A stretch of DNA of 14,230 bases, from contig CAMCTL010000083.1 of assembly GCA_945878515.1 (NCBI GenBank), positions 1 to 14,230 on the forward strand, read 5' to 3'. Shown here piece after piece: positions 8,852 through 14,230 of the stretch. Positions within the stretch are counted from its first letter, which is position 1. Every line of letters begins with the position of its first letter. A program made the position numbers and the translations under genes. The notes under the pieces were generated by a model, which saw only the letters and a list, made by a program, of their open reading frames with translations, had not been told where the DNA came from and ran no database searches. The stretch comes from Flavobacterium psychrophilum. GTDB taxonomy: Bacteria; Bacteroidota; Bacteroidia; Flavobacteriales; Flavobacteriaceae.

Positions 8852-10510
8852 ATGAAAAAACTACTCACAATTTACTTAATTATAGCAATCGCATTTACAG
8901 CAAATGCACAAAATGACAAATCCAAAATAGTTGAAGCCTCAAAAAGAAAGTCGTACTTTTTATACGAAGAAGCTACATCGCCATTAAATAGTAATTGTAA
9001 AATTTTATTGGTTAGTAGCTACATTTATAGAATCAAATATGAGGGCAACTATAATGATGTGTCAAGTAAATTATATAATGCGGCAAATCTTTATGCTGAA
9101 AATGCTCTAAACAATTTTAACCGCAAACTCTCTGATATTGAATTTAACGAAAGGGTTTATGACAAAGGTATTGCAAAAGATCTTATATTGACCGCACATA
9201 AAGCAGATGCTTATTGGGACGTGGTATATGCTAACGGGCACTGCCCAAATGGAGAAAAATTCTCCATCCCGCAACAAAAGAATGTTTGGAAATATTCACA
9301 GCAATGCCGTGAAACTTTTATTAGGGAAAAAAGAAAAGATGGGTATCATGTTTTTCAAGTAACTTTTGACGAATATTATGGAAAGCATGATAGCACACTA
9401 GAGGATAATATTTCTTTTACAACTGTAATAGACGAAGTTGAAAAATTGTCGCCACTAGAAATTGAACTTTATAGGAAAGAAGTAATAAGTTCGCTGCAAG
9501 ACTATGGTCAGTACTCCGGAGAAATTAATAAACCGGGTAGCCTAATGGTTACCGGAACCGAAACCACAACAACATCGTCAAGAAAGAAAAATGCTAAAAA
9601 ATCAACATCTTCTTCAGAAACTTCAGAATATGTACCAAGACAATGGTGTATTGATAAGAGTATTCAAATAGACCAGCTTTATGCAAAAGCACTCGATCCT
9701 AAAACATCAACATTAACGAGTTGGAGAGAAGTCCTAACAGCGATTGACGAATATTATGCCGACAATTGCAACGTTGACTACAATATCGATTTAATGAGAA
9801 ACGAAGCTGTAGCACGAGAGCAGGCACAAACAGAAACTATGGTTGCGACTTTTGATGCTGTATCAAGTGTACTTTCTATTTTCAACTGGGAATTTAAAGG
9901 ATCAACTTCCTCCTATCTCAATGGAGAAGCCTTTCCAGGTGAAAAGTATAATGTTGACGAAGTCAGGCTCAATTTTACACTTGGAAGAAACCGACTCAGA
10001 TTAAGTTTTTCTCCTGTGGGATTTGCATGGGTAAAAATACCAAAATTTAAAAAGCTAAACAATGAGGGTGTTACGATTGGAGAAGGTGAATTTGGAAATA
10101 CCCGGTTTTACTCACCGTCTTTAGGATTGATGTATTGTTTTATGACAAAAAGTGAACGCGCGGAAGATTATAGAACTATTGAATTTCCTCTTGCGGTTTC
10201 TATTAATCCATTATTCGGAGCAAAAAATACAGATTTAATAGCTTCCGGCAATGAGGATTCACAAATTGGAGATTATTTCAGCGATTTTAATTTTTATTCT
10301 AATGCGACTTTGGGAATCAACGTTTATTTTAGCGATGGTTTTGGGATAGGAATTGCGGCTGGGATAAGTTATATAGCTATAAAACCAACAAAAGAAAATG
10401 TTATTAATACAAATAGCTCAGGCAATACATCTACTTTTAAAGTTATGATAGATGACGAAAAAAATATCGTTCCCTCCGTTGACGCTAAGTTAATTTATAG
10501 ATTTAACTAA
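8852..10510 (+). CDS. Large exported protein of unknown function, barrel-like C-terminus
   Basis: This 552-aa protein has a signal peptide at 1-19 with cleavage before Gln20. Residues 21 to about 225 are mixed and probably mostly helical, with Cys49, Cys131 and Cys152; KHDS and DEVEKL stretches follow. A Thr/Ser/Lys-rich linker lies at about 236-258 (TETTTTSSRKK, then SSSETSE). A helical segment at 262-345 includes Cys266 and Cys306. From about 368 the sequence becomes strand-rich with alternating residues (VRLNFTLGRNRLRLSFSPVG, LGINVYFSDGFGIGIAAGIS) and ends in LIYRFN, with Phe next to last, as in many outer-membrane barrels. I recognise no catalytic motif. A periplasmic sensor or binding part tethered to a membrane barrel is a reasonable model. 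It starts 22 bases after the 2TM gene and ends 9 bases before the next start. Confidence 0.78.
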   Translation: MKKLLTIYLIIAIAFTANAQNDKSKIVEASKRKSYFLYEEATSPLNSNCKILLVSSYIYRIKYEGNYNDVSSKLYNAANLYAENALNNFNRKLSDIEFNERVYDKGIAKDLILTAHKADAYWDVVYANGHCPNGEKFSIPQQKNVWKYSQQCRETFIREKRKDGYHVFQVTFDEYYGKHDSTLEDNISFTTVIDEVEKLSPLEIELYRKEVISSLQDYGQYSGEINKPGSLMVTGTETTTTSSRKKNAKKSTSSSETSEYVPRQWCIDKSIQIDQLYAKALDPKTSTLTSWREVLTAIDEYYADNCNVDYNIDLMRNEAVAREQAQTETMVATFDAVSSVLSIFNWEFKGSTSSYLNGEAFPGEKYNVDEVRLNFTLGRNRLRLSFSPVGFAWVKIPKFKKLNNEGVTIGEGEFGNTRFYSPSLGLMYCFMTKSERAEDYRTIEFPLAVSINPLFGAKNTDLIASGNEDSQIGDYFSDFNFYSNATLGINVYFSDGFGIGIAAGISYIAIKPTKENVINTNSSGNTSTFKVMIDDEKNIVPSVDAKLIYRFN

Positions 10511-10519
10511 TTTTTAAAT

Positions 10520-11335
10520 ATGAAAAATCTTTCAAGAATCTTATTTTTTTTCGCCGTCTCCGTCTCCGCCCAAACTTCATTTAAAGCTATCGATTTAGAA
10601 GGCAAATGGCAATCTACGAAAGCTGGAAAAGAGTTATTTATAGAAATAAATGGAGCGACCGCTACTATATACTCTGTAGAAAAAACCGACCTTACGCCTA
10701 ACATCGTTGGTGGAGCCTTATATGATGGTATACTTTATGAAGGCAACGGTACATGGGCCGCGCAAAAAAATGCTTGGATGTATAGCGGCACTGAAACTCA
10801 AAAAGGGCACTGGGAAAAAGCCAATAAATTGAAGCTTACTTTGAGTGCGGACAAAAACACTTTAACCGCATCAGGCCATTGGTCTTATAGTAGACTAAAC
10901 AAGTTAATTGGAACACCAACAGCCAAAGTGGACCCATTGATAACAAAAAATACTGGTCAAAAACCAATCACGAAAAACGAAAAGCAAGTTGTACTAGAAG
11001 ACTTCGCCGGTGTTAAAGGTAAATTCACGTTAATAACTTCCATGTTAAATGGGGAAGCGGTTATTGCACAATTTAACAATTACACAAAAGACAAAACTGC
11101 AACAGTAATTGTTAAGTTGGATAATGGAAGTATTAGCCAGCAAAGAATCGGTCCTGGTGCTGCATTCACTGCAAACTATACGGCCAAAAGTATCGAGGTG
11201 CAGGTTCTGTATTACAATGCAGATGAATCGGAGCCGTTTGAAATAATCGATTTTGTCAAAGGTGAAATTCGAAAAAAGATCACTATTAGAAAAGGAAAAA
11301 TTGCGGGTACTGGTTCTATGGGAGTAAGAGGCTAA
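10520..11335 (+). CDS. Exported two-part beta-rich protein of unknown function
   Basis: This 271-aa protein has a short signal peptide (1-17, cleavage after VSA before Gln18). Residues about 25-127 look like a compact beta domain, beginning LEGKWQST and ending GHWSYSRL. Trp residues at both ends and repeated Gly-containing turns recall small lipocalin-like or DUF-type secreted barrels. A Lys/Pro/Thr linker spans about 131-155. A second beta-rich part runs from about 158 to 257 (LEDFAGVKGKFTLI, TATVIVKLDNG, SIEVQVLYYN), resembling an adhesive or immunoglobulin-like fold. The end is basic and Gly-rich. No enzyme motif is visible. It is the last gene of the same-strand series and converges with the reverse gene ending at 11346, ten bases away, with no obvious terminator between them. 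Confidence 0.75.
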   Translation: MKNLSRILFFFAVSVSAQTSFKAIDLEGKWQSTKAGKELFIEINGATATIYSVEKTDLTPNIVGGALYDGILYEGNGTWAAQKNAWMYSGTETQKGHWEKANKLKLTLSADKNTLTASGHWSYSRLNKLIGTPTAKVDPLITKNTGQKPITKNEKQVVLEDFAGVKGKFTLITSMLNGEAVIAQFNNYTKDKTATVIVKLDNGSISQQRIGPGAAFTANYTAKSIEVQVLYYNADESEPFEIIDFVKGEIRKKITIRKGKIAGTGSMGVRG

Positions 11336-11345
11336 AATATGTTTT

Positions 11346-11753
11346 CTAATCGCATTTTGTAGATAAGTTTTCAATTTCACGAATTAAATTTTTCCGTTCT
11401 ACCAAATTTACTTCAAGACTAACATCTGCAAGAACCGTTATTGTTTTCTTGTAGTAATATTTACCAAAACGTTCAACTAAAATTCCTTTCTTGTTATAGA
11501 AAGTACCATCTTCCAAAATTTGAAGCCCTTTTAAAGGAATTGAGGTTCGATATTCTTTTACTGCATCAAAGAAATACATGGTATACGAAATATAAAGCTC
11601 GCAAGCAATAATCTTATTTACCTTTATATTTTTTGCATGTTGAGAAGTTATGCTTCGTTCTAAACTTTTTTCAAAGCTTTCATCCGTACCATTTTGTTGT
11701 GCATTTACAGCCAAACAAAAAAATGATATCAAAAGTGAAATTCGTTTATTCAT
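11346..11753 (-). CDS. Small exported protein of unknown function, reverse strand
   Basis: This 135-aa protein begins MNKRISLLIS and has a signal peptide ending in VNA before Gln19. The mature part of about 116 residues starts with a charged helix (ESFEKSLERSI), continues with strand-like segments (ELYISYTMYFFDAV, SIPLKGLQILEDGTFYNKKG, FGKYYYKKTITVLADVSLEV) and ends in a helical charged tail with one Cys before the terminal Asp. No domain is recognised. It converges with the preceding exported gene. The antisense frame across it is shorter and lacks such features, which supports this strand. Its position inside the accessory block and its signal peptide class match the forward genes, but it must have its own promoter somewhere above 11753; none was clear. 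Confidence 0.7.
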   Translation of the reverse strand: MNKRISLLISFFCLAVNAQQNGTDESFEKSLERSITSQHAKNIKVNKIIACELYISYTMYFFDAVKEYRTSIPLKGLQILEDGTFYNKKGILVERFGKYYYKKTITVLADVSLEVNLVERKNLIREIENLSTKCD

Positions 11754-11808
11754 ACGTTTGTACTATAGATGTTTTAGTGCATTTGTTTATTGCTATTTAT
11801 AAACTATT

Positions 11809-12063
11809 CTACCTAAAATCTTCGGTATCTCTAGCAATGGGAATACCTTCTGGATCTAATATCATAATTTCTTGTATTGCAGTTTCGCCAAGTGAAGCGC
11901 CACTCGAAATCAGACGGTAACCATTGTCGTACGCGGTGAAATAGCCTCCGGGATACGCTAAGTAGCCAGTAGGCAATAAAACACCTTTAGGTTGTTGAAA
12001 TCCCCAATCAATTACTTGTCTATTTCGTATGTATAAATCGAACGCTGTGTACAAATTGATCAT
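11809..12063 (-). CDS. 84-aa orphan protein, possibly a fragment
   Basis: The frame runs from ATG at 12063 to TAG at 11809-11811. The protein has no signal peptide or membrane segment. The core is rich in Gly, Tyr and Pro (LLPTGYLAYPGGYFTAYDNG, then LISSGASLGETAIQEIMIL) and looks coding, with no low-complexity bias despite the AT-rich background. The many aromatic and Gly residues resemble a small beta-sheet protein. It could be an intact small protein or what remains of a larger one. Nothing upstream in the same frame extends it convincingly. It sits 55 bases upstream of the 135-aa gene on the same strand, so the two may be cotranscribed. I do not recognise it. Confidence 0.55.
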   Translation of the reverse strand: MINLYTAFDLYIRNRQVIDWGFQQPKGVLLPTGYLAYPGGYFTAYDNGYRLISSGASLGETAIQEIMILDPEGIPIARDTEDFR

Positions 12064-12149
12064 AATTGTAAACTATAATTTTTTTGACTCGCTAATAATA
12101 TATTGTGATTATATTGAGATTAACCTTTTATAAAAAAAATTCAAATTAA

Positions 12150-12168
12150 TTGCACTAAATTTGTGCAA
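12150..12168 (+). promoter_or_regulatory. Candidate -7 promoter element inside an inverted repeat
   Basis: TAAATTTG at 12156-12163 matches the Bacteroidota -7 consensus TAnnTTTG exactly. It is framed by TTGCAC (12150-12155) and GTGCAA (12163-12168), a perfect 6-bp inverted repeat. No strong -33 element was found. If active, it would transcribe the rimK remnant and the DUF421 gene. The overlap of dyad and -7 site would suit a repressor. Confidence 0.35.
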
Positions 12169-12225
12169 CCTAAAACTCTTATATTTTACGATTTCTTGTC
12201 CTAAATTCTTTTAAAGAATTATGCT

Positions 12226-12429
12226 TTGTGCAAACATAGTAAATATTTTGTTTCAACAAAAAAACACAAATCGATGCGAAATAAAATTGAGCACTTATTG
12301 AGCCCCACAAAAGGTCCTTTATTACTTGAAGTGAATCCATCTCCGGGATTAGAAGGAATTGAAGGTGCTACCAATAAAGACATTGCAGGAGAAATGATTT
12401 TGGCAATCGAAAAGAATTTTAAAACCTAA
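12226..12429 (+). pseudogene. Truncated rimK 3'-end copy (remnant)
   Basis: The frame encodes 67 residues; only the last 41 codons (12307-12429) match the end of RimK, including [14 protein letters not shown] and the terminal EKNFK. The metal-binding Glu and Asn are present, but all of the ATP-binding part is missing, so it cannot be a working ligase. Weak similarity may extend back to about 12294, where HLLSPTKG resembles DIIRSTKG. Residues before that, from the ATG at 12226, are unrelated to RimK. Against the full gene, most differences are synonymous, so the piece diverged while it was part of a functional gene, probably in another lineage or before displacement. It is probably not a meaningful protein, although the frame stays open with its original stop. 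Confidence 0.85.
12307..12429 (+). repeat. Distal copy of the 123-bp direct repeat
   Basis: This is the partner of the rimK 3' end at 4875-4997: same orientation, 93% identity by hand count, offset exactly 7432 bp. The two copies mark the edges of the accessory block. Sequence after both stop codons differs at once, so the homology ends with the gene. Confidence 0.93.
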
Positions 12430-12468
12430 TAATTAAATTTACTGTGTTTTGATTTATTTATATAAAAA

Positions 12469-12978
12469 ATGAATTCCTATCTTGACATTATCCTCCGGAG
12501 TGCATCAGTATATTTATTTATGCTCATCGCTCTACGGATTTTTGGAAAAAAAGAATTATCACAACTCAACACAGCCGATGTTATTTTAATTTTACTTATT
12601 AGCAACTCGGTTCAAAATGCGATGGTAGGAAGCAATACAAGCCTTTACGGAGGATTAGCTGCAGCTGCTGTTCTTTTTACAATAAATTATGTTCTAAAAA
12701 AGTTGATGTACAAGTTCCCAAAATTTAGTGATTTAATGCAAGAGAAACCAGAAATCTTAATTCACAATGGCAAAGTGGATTTCAAATCTCTAAGTAAATT
12801 GAATATAACTTCCGACGAAATTCATGAGGCAATGCGGGAACACGGTGTCGAATATTTTTCAGATGTAAAGTTGGCCATGTTGGAAATTGACGACAATATT
12901 AGCATCATTTCTGGCGATAAAAATCTTCGTCAAACAAATCACAAAAGAGTGAAACGAACAAAGAAAAATAGCATTTAA
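12469..12978 (+). CDS. DUF421/YetF-like membrane protein
   Basis: This 169-aa protein matches the DUF421 family (B. subtilis YetF and YcaP type). Three membrane segments lie at about 5-24, 35-53 and 57-78. The family signature RIFGKKELSQLNTADVILI runs from residue 23 to 41, and NSVQNAMVG lies at 46-54. The soluble part follows: KPEILIHNGKV at 93-103, a short helix (ITSDEIHEAMREHGV) and VKLAMLEIDDNISII at 133-147. A basic tail ends the protein. Members are inner-membrane proteins of poorly known role; in B. subtilis, YetF-type proteins are linked to spore germination, which does not apply here. It lies 39 bases after the rimK remnant and would be the native neighbour downstream of rimK if the block were removed. 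Confidence 0.9.
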   Translation: MNSYLDIILRSASVYLFMLIALRIFGKKELSQLNTADVILILLISNSVQNAMVGSNTSLYGGLAAAAVLFTINYVLKKLMYKFPKFSDLMQEKPEILIHNGKVDFKSLSKLNITSDEIHEAMREHGVEYFSDVKLAMLEIDDNISIISGDKNLRQTNHKRVKRTKKNSI

Positions 12979-13098
12979 TTTTTAAGTATAACAGTATTAC
13001 TTTTCATTCATAGATTTAATTAAAATTTTGTAGTGAAAGGAAATTTATTTTTATCTGCAAATTAAATAATTCTACCTGTGGATCTAAACTTAATTCCA

Positions 13099-13131
13099 TT
13101 GATTTTTCGTAATTTAGCAATCTATTTTTTG
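13099..13131 (+). promoter_or_regulatory. Candidate promoter of the acyl-CoA carboxylase gene
   Basis: TTG at 13099-13101 and TATTTTTTG at 13123-13131 are 21 bases apart and resemble the Bacteroidota -33 and -7 elements; the -7 has one extra base against TAnnTTTG. The ATG follows at 13149. Confidence 0.35.
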
Positions 13132-13137
13132 CTAAAT
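13112..13137. promoter_or_regulatory. 9-bp inverted repeat overlapping the carboxylase promoter, candidate operator
   Basis: ATTTAGCAA (13112-13120) and TTGCTAAAT (13129-13137) are perfect inverted copies with an 8-base spacer. The dyad covers the putative -7 element and ends 11 bases before the ATG. It could be a repressor site or an mRNA hairpin limiting translation. There is no T-tract, and the repeat comes before the gene, so it is not its terminator. Confidence 0.5.
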
Positions 13138-13148
13138 ACATTTTCAAT

Positions 13149-14230
13149 ATGGATTTGAACTTCAATAAAAACGAAGACCACAATAAACTCCTTCTTTCTA
13201 ACTTACACCATAAATTTGCCAAAGTAAAAGTTGGTGGTGGCACAAATCGAATTCAGAAATTACACTCCGAAGGAAAAATGACCGCTCGTGAACGCATTGA
13301 TTATTTATTAGATACCAAAGCAAAATCGATTGAAATTGGTGCATTTGTTGGCGAAGGAATGTACTCCGAATTTGGAGGATGTCCATCGGGTGGTGTTATT
13401 GTGAAAATTGGTTATATAAAAGGAAAACAATGCATTGTTGTTGCCAATGATGCTACTGTAAAAGCGGGAGCTTGGTTCCCGATTACTGCCAAAAAAAACC
13501 TAAGAGCGCAAGAAATTGCGATGGAAAATAAAATACCAATAATCTATTTAGTAGATTCGGCTGGTGTGTTTTTGCCTTTGCAAGATGAAATTTTTCCAGA
13601 CAAAGAGCATTTTGGACGCATTTTTAGAAATAATGCTTTAATGAGCAGCATGGGAATCACGCAAATTTCGGCAGTTATGGGAAGCTGTGTTGCTGGTGGT
13701 GCTTACCTTCCTATTATGAGCGACGAAGCTTTGATTGTGGATAAAACTGGTAGTATTTTTTTGGCAGGAAGTTATTTGGTTAAAGCGGCAATTGGCGAAA
13801 ATATTGACAACGAAACGCTTGGCGGAGCAACAACCCATTGTGAAATTTCGGGCGTTACGGATTATAAAGCCAAAGACGACAAAGATGCCTTAGACAAAAT
13901 AAAAAATATTGTTGACAAAATTGGAGATTATGATAAGGCCGGTTTTAACCGCATTAAGACAGCGAAACCAGTTTTGGAGCAAAAAGAAATTTACGGAATT
14001 TTACCAAAGGCTCGAAACGAACAATATGACATGATGGATATCATCAACAGATTGGTGGATGATTCTGAATTTGAAGCCTACAAAGAAGGTTACGGACAAA
14101 CGATTATCACGGGTTACGCAAGAATCGACGGATGGGCCGTTGGGATAGTAGCAAATCAACGCAAAGTATCAAAAACCAAAACTGGCGAAATGCAGTTTGG
14201 AGGTGTGATTTATTCCGATTCAGCGGATAA
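13149..14230 (+). CDS. Biotin-dependent acyl-CoA carboxylase, beta (carboxyltransferase) subunit, N-terminal 360 residues
   Basis: The frame from ATG 13149 is open to the window edge. The protein belongs to the AccD5/PccB/MccB carboxyltransferase family: it moves CO2 from biotin on the alpha subunit to an acyl-CoA. Seen in order are GKMTARERIDYLLD (42-55), VVANDATVKAGAWFPITAKK (97-116), IIYLVDSAGVFLP (131-143) and GSCVAGGAYLPIMSDE (178-193), whose glycines form the first oxyanion hole. IFLAGSYLVKAAIGE (203-217) and LGGATTHCEISGV (224-236) follow. Conservation of FLAG, LVKAA, GE and LGGA with His-Cys resembles methylcrotonyl-CoA carboxylase beta more than propionyl-CoA carboxylase, suggesting leucine breakdown, but substrate choice cannot be settled without the C-terminal half. 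Family members run to about 510-545 aa, so roughly a third is missing. Confidence 0.93.
   Translation, partial: MDLNFNKNEDHNKLLLSNLHHKFAKVKVGGGTNRIQKLHSEGKMTARERIDYLLDTKAKSIEIGAFVGEGMYSEFGGCPSGGVIVKIGYIKGKQCIVVANDATVKAGAWFPITAKKNLRAQEIAMENKIPIIYLVDSAGVFLPLQDEIFPDKEHFGRIFRNNALMSSMGITQISAVMGSCVAGGAYLPIMSDEALIVDKTGSIFLAGSYLVKAAIGENIDNETLGGATTHCEISGVTDYKAKDDKDALDKIKNIVDKIGDYDKAGFNRIKTAKPVLEQKEIYGILPKARNEQYDMMDIINRLVDDSEFEAYKEGYGQTIITGYARIDGWAVGIVANQRKVSKTKTGEMQFGGVIYSDSAD

Noticed and set aside
11045..11380. 111-aa reverse-strand open frame overlapping two genes
   Set aside because: It covers the end of the 271-aa exported gene and the end of the 135-aa gene; no signal peptide or family features, while both overlapped frames have good ones.
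11633..11920. 95-aa forward open frame
   Set aside because: It is antisense to the signal peptide end of the 135-aa gene and to the 84-aa gene; composition is that of a shadow frame.
12204..12220. AATTCTTT/AAAGAATT near-palindrome considered as an operator or terminator
   Set aside because: Arms are all A/T-rich with a one-base spacer and no T-tract; expected by chance in this AT-rich gap.
4998..12306. Integrase, transposase or terminal inverted repeats for the block
   Set aside because: No protein in the block has recombinase motifs and no inverted repeats were found at its ends; mobility is inferred only from the rimK repeat.
12984..13002. AAGTA/TACTT hairpin after the DUF421 gene as terminator
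   Set aside because: Stem is only five pairs with an internal mismatch and no real T-run.
13016..13838. Three reverse-strand open frames (75, 62 and 66 aa)
   Set aside because: They are antisense to the leader and body of the conserved acyl-CoA carboxylase gene.

Overview
The window looks like a chromosomal stretch from a Flavobacterium-like member of the Bacteroidota. It is AT-rich. Exported proteins carry short Sec signal peptides ending in Ala-Gln. Starts are preceded by A-rich runs instead of a clear Shine-Dalgarno. Several intergenic sites match the Bacteroidota -7 consensus TAnnTTTG. GyrA carries Thr-Ser at the quinolone-determining position, as reported for wild-type fish-pathogenic Flavobacterium. 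No tRNA, rRNA, CRISPR array, transposase or integrase gene was seen.

Left flank (1-4997): housekeeping genes. The start of gyrA runs leftward off the edge and is divergent from clpC (848 aa, complete Clp ATPase with a ClpP-docking loop). A nested hairpin terminator follows clpC. Next is a RimB-RimK fusion: a retropepsin-like domain joined to an ATP-grasp glutamate ligase.

Middle (about 4998-12306): an accessory block. It starts with a PAS-LuxR regulator, then a 20-bp perfect palindrome, then five same-strand genes. Four of these encode Sec-exported proteins of unknown function; two have beta-barrel-like C-termini. The fifth is a small two-TM protein resembling the SLATT/DUF4231 class. Two reverse-strand genes follow, one exported and one 84-aa orphan.

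Right flank (12307-14230): the block ends in a second, gap-free, 93% identical copy of the last 41 codons of rimK, exactly 7432 bp from the first. It is followed by a DUF421/YetF-like membrane protein and a biotin-dependent acyl-CoA carboxylase beta subunit cut by the window edge. The simplest reading is that the 4998-12306 block was inserted behind, or recombined into, the 3' end of rimK, and that the distal piece is a displaced or imported gene end.

The most notable points are the rimK-bounded island, the exported/membrane gene cluster next to a LuxR-type regulator and a perfect palindrome, and the inverted repeat overlapping the likely promoter of the carboxylase gene. The cluster is a candidate undescribed envelope system, but nothing in the sequence fixes its function.
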